Source: Mytilus edulis
Lineage: Eukaryota > Mollusca > Bivalvia > Mytilida > Mytilidae
Direction: 5' to 3'
Length of the DNA stretch: 64,000 nt
Assembly: GCF_963676685.1 (NCBI RefSeq)
Contig: NC_092354.1
Location: 12,158,746 to 12,222,745 of the forward strand
Position 1 is the stretch's first letter. Each line of letters starts with the position of its first letter. Position numbers and translations under genes: made by a program. This document shows positions 35,460-45,208 of this stretch, one piece after another. The notes below the pieces were generated by a model. That model saw only the letters and a program-made list of their open reading frames with translations, was not told the DNA's origin and did no database searches.

Positions 35460-35735
35460 AGCAGTACTTTTCAATGCTCTTCATCTTCGTACTTTATTTG
35501 GCCTTTTTGTTATTCGAGTGTCACTGATGATTCTTTTAGAAATAAATACACAATTTCAATCTTGGTATCTATGATAAGTTTTTATATATAAAATTCGCAT
35601 GAAAAACTAAAGAGACAGTGCAATACATGCAGAATACAAACCCAGCAATCTATATCCTACAAACAACAAACCCGCGTGTCATCTACAAAATAATCATCAG
35701 TTTCGCTCGAATAAAAATATTAAAATTCAAAATAA
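35460..35735. repeat. Two facing fragments of dispersed repeat A
   Basis: Reversed piece 35465-35560 (caatgctcttcatcttcgta, gagtgtcactgatgattctt) and a forward piece about 35650-35735 (acccgcgtgtcatctacaaa, tcatcagtttcgctcgaata). Confidence 0.7.
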
Positions 35736-35799
35736 GTCTACTTTATTCAAGATTGTGGGGAACTTAACCGTGGGTTCAGGGAAGACATCGGGACCCACC

Positions 35800-36101
35800 A
35801 GGACAAATGGGACAGGCCCATGATGCCGTATGGGGGTACGAGAGATTACAGGTATGAAGAGGAAACACCTCGATCCCGATATAACAATGCCGGGGATACA
35901 GCCACCATCAAGGGAAAATGTCGAAAATTGACTCCATCATGAAAGGGCCCCGGGGTGGTGGTGGAAAGTCTCACGCCATACCTTTACCGGGTCAAAATGA
36001 AAACAGCAATGGTAGTGGCATATCATGACCGGATTACGTTGTGTAAGGATAGGGAAGTCCCCAATTGGTGTAAAAAAACTAACAGCCCAAGTAATAAGTA
36101 A
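35800..36101 (+). pseudogene. Ty3/gypsy integrase C-terminus, decayed
   Basis: One frame reads GPGVVVESLTPYLYRVKM, then AYHDRITLCKDREVPNWC, and stops at 36099. The order GP-x-VV...YRV...HxDRI...PNW is that of the GPY/F-type end of gypsy integrases. Upstream, another frame gives KWDRPMMPYGG, compatible with the preceding D-x-W-D...PY block, but broken by frameshift or substitutions. Confidence 0.6.
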
Positions 36102-36152
36102 AAATAGGATGGAAATAGAGGAGTTGGGATCCAAGGAAAAAAAGGTAGGAAC

Positions 36153-36725
36153 ATGTATTGCTCATGTCGGGGACCAGATGATGGGGGTCTAATGATCAGT
36201 TATGACGAGTGCAGGGAATGGTTTCATGGGCGATGTGTGAACATTACTCCCGGGGAGACTGACGGAATGGACGCCTATCAGTGTCCTGGAGGTTCGCTCT
36301 CCACAGGAGTGCACGTGTCCAGGATCTCCCTGCACTCAAGGTTTAAAAAAATCAGATGGGCAATAAGCAGGAAGACCAGAAACAGATCCCAGGGAATGGC
36401 AGCCCGCCATCCTCACCAGTGCAGCCCAGAAGTGGTGGAGGAGCTGGTGGTTATGGTATCGGAGAAGGAGCTGCGGGAGCTGGACCCTGAGGTACATGGA
36501 AGCTCTGGGTCCTTGTTAGAGGTAGGATTGGGGTCAGACGGGGGTCTGAGGGCGCCACTGAGGGAGAGGTACAGGGGAGTTGGAGAAGAGGGAGGTCAAC
36601 AAGAGGACCAGAAGTCGGCAAGACCGCTGGAGGAGAGCTGCCAGAAGCAAGGCCATGGCAGGGTTCTCATCTCCCCTACAGACAGCCTCACCTCAGGGGG
36701 TCCGGGTGGATGCCCATGGTCATGA
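36153..36725 (+). CDS. PHD-finger protein frame of the retroelement
   Basis: The frame is open for 190 codons. Residues 2-47 fit a PHD finger (YCSC, then DECREWFHGRCVNI, then YQCPGG). PHD fingers bind histone H3 tails through Cys4-His-Cys3 zinc ligands. Two ligand positions look lost: a Tyr stands where the third Cys is expected (SYDEC), and a Gly where the last is expected (CPGG). So zinc binding may be impaired. The rest is charged, Glu-, Arg- and Gly-rich sequence without a domain I recognise. The frame begins 51 bp after the integrase stop and may have been part of the same polyprotein or a separate ORF. Confidence 0.55.
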   Translation: MYCSCRGPDDGGLMISYDECREWFHGRCVNITPGETDGMDAYQCPGGSLSTGVHVSRISLHSRFKKIRWAISRKTRNRSQGMAARHPHQCSPEVVEELVVMVSEKELRELDPEVHGSSGSLLEVGLGSDGGLRAPLRERYRGVGEEGGQQEDQKSARPLEESCQKQGHGRVLISPTDSLTSGGPGGCPWS

Positions 36726-37480
36726 GGGGGGTGTCGGGCCCAGTCTGGCTTCCCCGCTCGGAGTGAGGTGTCAACATCTCACTTTGAAGGGCAGGGTGGA
36801 TCAGTTGGGACTGAATTATCTTGTCCAGTTTCCGGCTGTGAAGCTCGGGGGCCAGGCCTGGAAGGACACATTCCACAGAACATGTGGCCGAGGTGTTCCG
36901 TGACCTGAGTGTTTCCGATCCAGGGTTAGTCCGATTGCGCCTCACTTCCCTGAGCACACTCTTTCGGGCCCAAGGAGTGCTGCGGTGGGGAACCCCATCC
37001 ACTGGGTTATTAGCTAACTGGAGTCTGTGAGGCTGACTCCAAAGGACCTAAGTGCTGAGTGGGGAGCCATGGCCGCAGTGTGCAAATTGGCACAGTGGGA
37101 GGTACCGCCGACCTTCACGCTGTCTCCAATCAACTCCCCTGCAGTGCTCATGCACTGGAGGGCGCAGGTGGAGTTGATGGCTCTCTTACAGGGGCATCAG
37201 CGCCGAGTCTTTCTGAGGGAAGTCAACCTCAGCTCCAGAGAGCCGCCAAAGGGAAGCTCCCCCAGTGAGCAGGGGAGTCCATCAGCCAAAGCAGGAGTTT
37301 TCTGCAGGCTGGGGGCTCCAGTCGGCACACAGGGAGCTTCCAGGCCCATGGAGCAGGTTGGGGTGTTAAGTCCCAAGGGGCACCATCCAAGGCCCATACC
37401 TTCCCTCATGTCCCTCCCTACCCGGCCTGTACCCTCCCTCATGTCCCTCAAGGAGTAGGGGAGTGGAGCCCCAATTGTGC
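36726..37480 (+). other. Unrecognised coding-like segment between PHD and TatD
   Basis: GC-rich with long overlapping frames on both strands, as expected from base composition alone. The frame giving FRDLSVSDPGLVRLRLTSLS (ends near 37030) and the one giving LTPKDLSAEWGAMAAVCKLA (from 37027) look like consecutive parts of one protein separated by a frame change. A Pro- and Ser-rich stretch follows. I do not recognise it. Confidence 0.35.
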
Positions 37481-38314
37481 AGGGACCTTCCAGAGGCTTT
37501 TGACAGCCATATGCACCTATCTTTCCCTAAGCAAGATGGGGATGCCTTCCCAGACATCCTTGGGGGATTTTCTTCGGGTGCGGTTGACCCCTGCTCATGT
37601 GGACCCAGTCAAGCTGGTTGAAGGGGTTGCAGTCTTTTGTGATCCAAAGACTTGGCCCCGAGTGCCGTTGAAGCTGGAACCGGGATGGGTCGGGACGGTG
37701 GGAATCCATCCCAAGAGTACCGGGCAGTTTGAGGATGCTACTCAGCGCCGAGTTCATCAACTGGTGACTCATCCGAGTGTGTCTGTCCTGGGAGAGATGG
37801 GGGTGGATTTTACGATAGACGAGAAGCTGCATGTTCGTCAGATCTCCACTTTGAGATGGGCCCTCCAGTCGTATGGCTTCGACCAGCTTGTGGTCTTGCA
37901 CATCAGGGGCGACCGACTGGACAGGGTTCACGGCCGTTCCCATCAAGACGTGTTGGAAGTTATGAGGGGCATTGCAGTTAACCCGGACCAGCTGATCCAT
38001 CTTCACTGTTTCCAGGGGGGATGGCTCAGGTAAGAGAGTGGCAGCGCTCATACTGTAACGCCTACTTTGGGTTTGGAATGGGAGTTCATTCTTTTAGCTC
38101 TAAACAGAAGGACGCGTTGAGGTTGGTGCCTCCGTTTAGGATTCTCTTGGAAAGTGATGCCCCTTACTTTCCTCCGCCTAATGCACGACATGGCCACCCT
38201 CATTACCTGTATGAGGTGGCTAAGGCGGTGGGAAACGTGAGGGCAGACTCTCCGTGGGAGATTCTACGGGTGGCCCACCTCAATGGTGGCCGTCTGTATG
38301 GAGTTAACCCGTAG
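37480..38314 (+). pseudogene. TatD-family nuclease domain (TATDN2-like), broken by two frameshifts
   Basis: TatD enzymes are metal-dependent 3'-5' DNases of the amidohydrolase fold. Visible in order: EAFDSHMHLS (HxH metal site, frame starting near 37480), then after a frame change FCDPKTW, GIHPK, SVLGEMGVD (Glu ligand), VVLHIRGD (His) and HCFQGG (His), then after another frame change YFGFGMGVHSF, LLESDAPYF (Asp ligand) and GGRLYGVNP at the end. All expected metal ligands are present. The two frame changes coincide with runs of five and six G (near 37561 and 38017), so they could be recent decay, programmed slippage or sequence error. The closest match I can name by motif is the TATDN2-type subgroup. 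Its location in a retroelement is unusual. Confidence 0.75.
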
Positions 38315-38346
38315 GCGGGCATCTCTCGCCTTGTAAATAGTTGTCA

Positions 38347-38455
38347 TAAGAGCCCGTTGGCCATTTATAAATGAATTTAGAGCCCGTTGGCTCCCAATTA
38401 TTTATGTTAAAGCCAGTTGGCTTCTAGTTAATAGATTAACGGCCCGTTGGCCAAG
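38347..38455 (+). repeat. Four short direct repeats with core CCCGTTGGC or CCAGTTGGC
   Basis: gagcccgttggcc, gagcccgttggct, aagccagttggct and cggcccgttggcc are spaced about 30-36 bp apart directly after the TatD stop, in an AT-rich spacer. They look like a regulatory or structural tail of the element. Confidence 0.85.
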
Positions 38456-38989
38456 ATGAAATAATTCATATATATATATATACATTTTGTCCCTGGCTTC
38501 ACCTTTTTCATAAAGTTGGGGAAAGTGTAGTACCTCGGGGGTCGTCGGTGGTGCTCCACTGGCGGAGGAGACAGATCCGAAAGACGGAAGAGCCTCGTTC
38601 CGGATCTGGCAGTCGAAAACCTAGAATCAGAAGCAACACAAACGCTGAATCTATTCCATACAGTCTTTTCAGATAGTTATTAGTTTGTAGAAGCTTACAA
38701 GACTTTGACATATACAGCTAAGGATAATAATTCCTGGGGCAGAAAATGAAACAAATCGATTTTGATATATCCTTACCATGGAGAAATCAATTTCGGAAGT
38801 TGGGATTCCAAAACTATTATGGTGTTCTAGGTTTGTAAGAATGCTGGATGTTAGTATCAAATAATGGTACTGGCGGCTCGATCAATATATGCACTGTTAC
38901 AATCTCATCTTTTCGTTGTCACTTTTTTTTAATTATATCATATGATATATATATATTTCTCTAACTCTTCGTCAATTTATCCCTTTCCG

Positions 38990-39145
38990 CGCCCATTGTA
39001 TAACAAAATTTAATCAATGGTTCGTTTGATCTCAGTTCTTCATTGGTTAAAATCCGATTATGACGTCGCTTTTTCTTGCTTTCCTCTGAATTTTCTATTG
39101 TGACGGCATGAAAAAAGGCGACCATGCCTGATGACGTCACATTGA
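38990..39145. repeat. TGACGTC-rich repeat, second copy
   Basis: attatgacgtcgctttttct, aaaaaaggcgaccatgcctg and atgacgtcacattg, parallel to 21425-21545. Confidence 0.75.
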
Positions 39146-39245
39146 AAAAAAATTTTGCAGATCATTCGAAAAGAAGGAATACGCTTGCCTGCATATTGTT
39201 TGAAAATCATTATAGAAACAGATTCTACCACCAAATCTCGTGTAA

Positions 39246-39354
39246 TACGATATTTATCCACTCTCGACAGTTAAATTTTAAATATCTAAAACGCTCGGCG
39301 AGCCTCGCGTTTTAAATTTCAAAATTTAACTGTCTCGAGCGGATAAATATCGTA
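39246..39354. repeat. Hairpin with loop cap shared with 7851-7999
   Basis: tacgatatttatcc at the left pairs with ggataaatatcgta at the right, and gacagttaaatttt pairs with aaaatttaactgtc (interrupted by ctc/ctcg bulges). The cap is cgctcggcgagcctcgcg, close to gctcggcatagcctcgc of the first hairpin. It abuts repeat D at 39355. Confidence 0.88.
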
Positions 39355-39905
39355 TAAATAAAGGCAACAGTAGTATACCGCTGTTCAAACTCATAAATCC
39401 ATGGACAAAAAACAAAATCGGGGTAACAAACTAAAACTGACCGAAACGCATAAATATAAGAGGAGAACAACGACACAACACTACAATGTAACTAACACAC
39501 ACAGAAACGGACCAAGCATCAGACAAAATCCCACGAGAATAACAAATATAACATCAAAACCAAAAACATGAATTTGGGATAGACAAGTACCGTGACACGT
39601 CTTATCGCAATGTCAATTTACACTAAAAAATAAGAGAAAACAAACGACGCAATGTTAAATTGTAACACACACAGAAACGAACTATAATATAACAATGGCC
39701 ATATTCCTGACTTGGTACAGGACATTTTTAAAGGAAAGAAAAAATGGTGGGTTGAACCTGGTTTTGTGGCATGCCAAACCTCGTACTTTAATGGCAATGT
39801 TAAATATAACATAGAAATGACAACATAATATTACAGGACTACAATACAAATAAATAGGAAAACGTATTAGACAAAGAAACACATGATTAATGAATAACAA
39901 AAAGC
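39355..39905 (+). repeat. Dispersed repeat D, long copy
   Basis: Starts aaataaaggcaacagtagta and contains acctggttttgtggcatgcc, as at 9286-9790. Confidence 0.88.
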
Positions 39906-39909
39906 ATCA

Positions 39910-40075
39910 GGTTTAAAATTTAATACGCCAAAAACACGCCTTGTCCACACAAGACTCACCAGTGACGCCCAGATATAAAAGATCGAAAGCGAAAAAAAGT
40001 ACAAAGTTGTACAGCACTGAAGATCAAAAGTTGAAAAAGGTTGTGTCAAATACGGCTAAGTTGGCGATCCAAATA
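39910..40075 (+). repeat. Dispersed repeat A
   Basis: aaaacacgccttgtccacac, caccagtgacgcccagatat, then tcaaatacggctaag. Confidence 0.75.
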
Positions 40076-40249
40076 TATAATATAAGAATGGAAACATATG
40101 AAAGATTAATTATGAAGAATACTTCAAAAATTGGAAAGATTTCTTAAATGAAGTATTTTATAGATACTATGTTAGAACGGTATAATAATACAAACAGGAC
40201 AAAATTAAAACAGTAAGGTGAAGATCCACTAAACACACAATCGTTAAAA

Positions 40250-40447
40250 TTTGATCTTCAAATTTTTAATCTCAAACATTTTCTCTCGTTGACTCAGTTA
40301 TCTGTTTGTTCATGGGAAAGGTGTTTTGTAGTATTAGATTGAATGATACCAGAACAGTGGTATATTCTATAAGTTTATAGACATTATTGACATTCTGTAT
40401 TTATAATACAAAGGATGGGTGATACATGTATGCCAGGAGACGTTGAA
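40250..40447 (+). repeat. Dispersed repeat G, copy 1
   Basis: About 200 bp from aatctcaaacattttctctc to gatgggtgatacatgtatgc. Copies 2 and 3 are at 40600-40790 and 43448-43645. Confidence 0.9.
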
Positions 40448-40599
40448 CGGAATGGAATATCACACTCGATGCAGTGGTAGAATCTATATATATATTTCCG
40501 GGTTATATATATATAGGTTAATTTCAAATGCATTACTCGACTATGCTCAGATTGTTTTATCATGTTCACCAATTCAACCATGAACAACAGTATAAACAT

Positions 40600-40790
40600 T
40601 CAAATTTTTAATCTCAAACATTTTCTCTCGTCGACTCAGTTATCTGTTTGTTTATGAGAGAGGGTGTTTTGTAGTATTAGATTGAATGATACCAGTACAG
40701 TGGTATATGCTGTAAGTTTATCCAATTCTTACAGTGACATTCTGTATTTATAATACAAAGGATGGGTGATACATGTATGCCAGAAGACGT
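40600..40790 (+). repeat. Dispersed repeat G, copy 2
   Basis: Nearly identical to copies 1 and 3, including tgtttgtttatgagagaggg. Confidence 0.9.
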
Positions 40791-41299
40791 TGACTACAGC
40801 TACAGTATTCTGTTCGATCTTTTTCGTTTTTGTTTTTATCGTGTTTTGGCTATTTTATTACTTATAGTTTCTGATGCATGCATCTTGGTATATGTTTGTT
40901 GTTGTTTTTGGGTTTTTTTTTCAGTTCAATTCTGTAGTTTTGATTCGACAAAGTGTTAATATCCTCTCGGTACCTTCTTCAACATATCGTTGACATCTGT
41001 TGTAAATCTGAAGTGTATAATGCGATGTACTGCGCACTGATAAAATGTCAAGGTCATATATACTGACCCAGAATGATAAAAAAAAATTAGATAAATCATG
41101 CTGGTTATTTTCCAACGACACTTTCGCTTCTTTCATTGCTCATCTAACTCTATTTACAATGTTTTTTTTTATATAATATGTCTGATGTTTTTTTATTACA
41201 TCATTTATTAAAACCTACACAGTATAAAATCGAAAGCACCTTTCCTGGTAATTAAGCAATTAGTTATAAAGGTGGTCACATACTATTTTTTTACCTGTG

Positions 41300-41308
41300 T
41301 ATATAAAG
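41300..41308 (+). promoter_or_regulatory. TATA box of gene D
   Basis: tatataaag 58 bp before the ATG, preceded by ttttttacctgtg, like gene C. Confidence 0.65.
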
Positions 41309-41357
41309 ACGTTCTCCGCCGAATACCAGACACTTTACTGTTAACCTACAGATCATC

Positions 41358-43184
41358 ATGTGGTCAATGTTGATAATGCTCAGTTGTTTTATTGGTTGTG
41401 TGCAGAGTCAAAGTATGTACAATATTCTCATAGAGGGGGGATTATGTATATTGGTAAAGACACTTCATTTTTCTTTAATTAATATCTTACCACTTTCTCT
41501 GTCAAAATATATAATTTGTAACCTTGATGAGAAAAGCAAAATCGTTACTTTAATCTTTAATCTTTGATGTTTTGTTTATTTAAATGTTTATATCGTTTAC
41601 AATGTTTCATTTATGTTAATTGTAATAAAGCTTTTATGGTATGATACTAAAACATAAAGGGAGGGAATCGCTTTATTTTCATATGATGAAGACAAATCTT
41701 TCAACCAGTTAAATTGAGGTCTGTAGCTGGCATGTCAGTAACTGCTAGTACTCCTTTATTTCTTTATTTATAATTGACATTTTCATTCGTTTCAATCTGT
41801 TATCTATTCTTATCGAACTCGGACTTCTTCATAACTGAGTTTTACTATGTGTATTGCTGTGTGTTTGTTTATTCTACATTGGCTAGAGGTATAGGGGAAG
41901 GGTTAATATCGCACAAAACATGTTTAACCCGAACTATTTTTGCGCCTGTCCAAAGTCATAAGCCTCTGTTGACATATTCCCCATTTTCATACTCAATTTC
42001 ATTTACAATGTTGATACATAAGTGTCTCTCAGTTGTTAATGTAATTATGCTGTATTTGTGTACAGTCGTAAATTAATTTTGGGTATTCGTTGTTATTCCG
42101 TGGTTAACATGTCGACACGTACTATTATATTGTTTATTTGTGTATTTCTCTGTCCTGAGTGTTCCTGCATTTATTTGTACTGTATTCCTGTCGTGTGATG
42201 TTGTTGTTTCAGCGGTATTTTTAACATTGAGATAAAACGCGAAGTTTGTCTAGCAACAAAACCTGGTTCAACCCACCATTTTTTTTCTTAAAATGTCCTG
42301 TATCATTACGAATATGGCAGCTGTTATCTTATAGTTTCCATGTATGTTGCCTTTTTTATCTTGTACTTCAGTGTTTCTGTTGTTTCGCTGTTCTCCTTGT
42401 ATAATTGATGTGTTTCCATCGGTTATAGTTTGTAACCCGGGTTTGTTTTCTCTCAATTGATTTATGAATTTTGAACAGCGGTAAACTACTGTTGCCATTA
42501 CTTGAATCTTTAACTACAATTATTTTCAAACGGAATTTTATACATTTTTGTACGTATATATTTATAGCAGTACCTACCTGCCCATTCGGAATACCACTAC
42601 CTAACATCCATTGTGGTAGGGGACAAGGTAGTCAAAACTGCCCGCCTTTGTTTTACTGTAACGTTCACCCGTTGGATGCGTTTGCTGTGTGTTGCATGAA
42701 GGTCAGTATTATACACTTAACGCTGATAAAATAAGAAATTGATAAACCTTCGTGTTAGTTATTCCTGATTCCCGATAAAGCGTTTTGGACGCACAAAAAC
42801 TGTAAAGTTATGATTCTATTCAGGATGTGTTTTTTATCGTTCAGTGGTAACTTTTTTAAATGATGTCTGTCATACTGTTTTGCTTTTGTTGAATGTTAAA
42901 CCATGCTGTTTATTATGTTGATTTTGTCCGATTTCAGGGCCTTTAATACCTTACTGTAATGTAGCTGTGATGTCAGTATTCTTTTTTTGATATTGTTGTA
43001 TTTACAATGATAGTACACCGCATTATTTTGTTATCAACATAAGTCTATGCCTTTCCTCGTGTTAGAATCAATTGTTTACAAATTGGTTAATTAGCATTTT
43101 TATAAATATCACTTGCTGATATTTAACATTATTTTGAATATCTTACTGAAACACATAACATTTATTTTCCAGCTACCTGGCTAA
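41358..43184 (+). CDS. Gene D: secreted protein with one lustrin-like cysteine module
   Basis: Exons 41358-41412 (55 nt), 42568-42701 (134 nt) and 43173-43184 (12 nt, cta cct ggc taa) join in frame to 201 nt, 66 aa. Residues 1-15 form a signal peptide (MWSMLIMLSCFIGCV). Residues 23-61 are one six-cysteine module: CPFGIPLPNIHC, NCPPLFYC, VCC. It is the paralogue of gene C module 2: same first-exon length and phase, related TATA region, the same ctggctaa end, and related 3' UTR (gatgtatggatcctacttgc versus gatgtgaatagcttgttaac). Function is unknown. Lustrin-type modules occur in shell-matrix and other extracellular proteins, which is a family inference. The first intron has picked up repeats E and D, the latter ending only about 70 bp before the module exon. 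Confidence 0.82.
41690..42015 (-). repeat. Dispersed repeat E in gene D intron 1
   Basis: tgaggtctgtagctggcatg, ttctacattggctagaggta and tattccccattttcatactc. Confidence 0.8.
42245..42500 (-). repeat. Dispersed repeat D, reversed, in gene D intron 1
   Basis: aaaacctggttcaacccacc to gaacagcggtaaactactgt and tgccat. It is the reverse of the family start aggcaacagtagtataccgc. Confidence 0.85.
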
Positions 43185-43298
43185 CCTGGTATGTCAACGA
43201 TGCATCGTGTTGTTTGTACAAAGTAATGATGTCATCATAGATGTATGGATCCTACTTGCTGACCATTTTGTTGACACATATAAATACATAAACTATTT

Positions 43299-43304
43299 AA
43301 TAAA
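43299..43304 (+). promoter_or_regulatory. Polyadenylation signal of gene D
   Basis: AATAAA 115 bp after the stop. A related stretch (ataaactatttaataaact) recurs at 48242-48260, just where the LINE copy ends. Confidence 0.55.
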
Positions 43305-43447
43305 CTTGACTTTGAGATAAAAATGATCGTCTATGTTTGTTAGAAAAATGGATTTTAGCATGCATGACATGAATAAAGTCTGACTAATTTTGTAATGTTC
43401 TACCGTGATAGTGGGAAGACAGTATTGAATGGTCATATGAGCACACA

Positions 43448-43645
43448 TTCAAAATTATACTCTCAAACATTTTCTCTCGTCGACTCAGTTATCTGTTTGT
43501 TTATGAGAGAGGGTGTTTTGTAGTATTAGATTGAATGTTACCAGTACAGTGGTATATGCTGTAAGTTTATCCAATCCTTACAGTGACATTCTTTATTTAT
43601 AATACAAAAGATGGGTGATGCATGTATGACAGGAGACGCTAACTA
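43448..43645 (+). repeat. Dispersed repeat G, copy 3
   Basis: actctcaaacattttctctc to gatgcatgtatgacaggaga. Confidence 0.9.
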
Positions 43646-43924
43646 CATCTACATTACTTATGTTCTCCTATTTTATTTTATTTTTGGTGTTCATGCGAGT
43701 TGCTTAGGTTGTATTATGTTTCTGTTTTCTCATGTATCATTTCTTCGTGATCAGTAGCTTGCAGTATTTCAGATCTATGACTGATTTCCCTTCTATAATC
43801 CGAACTGAACTGTGTGTGGATGGTTTCTTTTTTGGATAATCATAAGTCTTGCATGGCTTCAATGAACATTGCATTTAACATCAAATCAAACTACTTACCT
43901 TGTTTGTATTGAATACCTTAATGT

Positions 43925-45040
43925 CACAATATTCCATACAAACAATTGTACATTGCTGGCTCATCTGCATGTTCCACTAAAGAATTGTCCATTAGATTGA
44001 CTGAAATTCTATCCGCATTGAAAGAGGGTCTTCAGAAATACTCTGAATCTGTTTACTCGCGTAGTGGTATTAACCATATGTAGATTCTTAAAAATTCTTA
44101 AGAACTTCTGCATAATTTTAAATTTCGGTCTTTTTTCTCAAATTAGTTCTATCTAAACTTGTTTTCAACCTTGTATGCCACCACTCTCCATGTGAAATTG
44201 AAAAATCGTCTAAAAGAAATAAACCACAATGCTTTTCAACATAAAAATGGTAGCATACGCTATAAATGTATTACTTTGGGATACCATTAGGAGTATTTTG
44301 TTAATAGTTAACACAAGGGTAAAAACTTGATACACAGATAAACAAGTGATCAGTATGCTGTAGTTTCTTTTTGACAACATTTTTGTTGAATTGGAGGTAC
44401 ACTTTTTCAACAAATTGTCAGCATTCCTATGCGAACAAACTGTGTGCCTCTCCTTATCGACCTCTTCATATTTTCATATGAATCGGAGTTCCTTCGGACA
44501 TTTGTCAAAAGCAAGAAGATCAAAGAAGCCAGGTTATTTTATTCACTTTCATATAAATTGATGATTTTCTTTCCATTAACATTCAAAACTTTTCTCATTG
44601 GCTTCGCTAATATATCCCCCAGAATTAGAAATTAAAGAAAAAAACATACACGACTTCCTCTGACTCATTGTTATACTAATACCTCGAATTTGACATACAC
44701 AGTCATCTAAGTACCAGAATCTATAACAAACGAGACGATTTTCATTTTGAAATTATCAAATTCCCTCATCTTTGTAGCAATATACCAACTTCACCTGCAT
44801 ATAGGATATACATTTCCCAATTTATTCGGTATTCAAGAGCCTGCAGCTCCTACTCAGACTCTCTAACACGTCACTAGTGTCTGAGCAAAATGTTGATGAA
44901 CCAGGGGTATGTCAAAGAACGTCTCGTTTTTTATTAAATTCATCGGAAGGTACTTAGACCTTGTTGGTAAATATTCAGTTTCAACTTCACAAATGATATA
45001 CGATGGTCTTGAAGTATAAATTCTGCGTATTGACGTTGTT
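43925..45040 (+). pseudogene. Penelope-like reverse transcriptase, decayed copy
   Basis: Scattered frames read YKQLYIAGSSACSTKELSI, then SIPMRTNCVPLLIDLF (counterpart of the GIPMGTNCAPLL block), FSYESEF, SPAYRIYISQ-like remains near 44790-44830, and KYSVSTSQMIYDGL at 44970-45015. The order is that of one reverse transcriptase, with many stops. It has the same family character as 55078-55985. Confidence 0.75.
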
Positions 45041-45208
45041 TATTATCTTAATAACGTGTTATAATATTCTAGTATTATAGTATAATTAACTTCCGGTAAT
45101 GGTGACACCCAGCGCTTTTCGTTGGTAAAGCAAAAAATGACTTGTTTTCTTCCTGTAAGCTAAATATACGCCATAAAAAAATATTTAATCAAGATATTCT
45201 CATGCACA

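Larger units (their letters stand above)
35737..38530 (+). mobile_element. 3' part of a Ty3/gypsy-like retroelement with PHD finger and TatD nuclease
   Basis: This GC-rich island in an AT-rich window holds, in order: the decayed C-terminus of an integrase (about 35800-36101), a PHD-finger frame (36153-36725), an unrecognised segment (36726-37480), a TatD-type nuclease domain (37480-38314), and short direct repeats with a possible polypurine tract just before tgtagtacc at 38526, which could be the start of the 3' LTR. The left part of the element (gag, protease, reverse transcriptase) is missing, so it is truncated. Several frameshifts show it is not intact. The LTR assignment is tentative. 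Confidence 0.65.

Noticed and set aside
36580..38051. Long antisense and overlapping frames (36688-37002, 37197-37451, 37527-38051 minus; 36580-36903 plus).
   Set aside because: High GC content removes stop codons; only the plus frames with PHD and TatD motifs show family conservation.
42471..42734. 87-codon single-exon reading of gene D.
   Set aside because: It is the module exon plus flanking intron; the splice sites, the 55-nt signal exon and the parallel with gene C give a better model.
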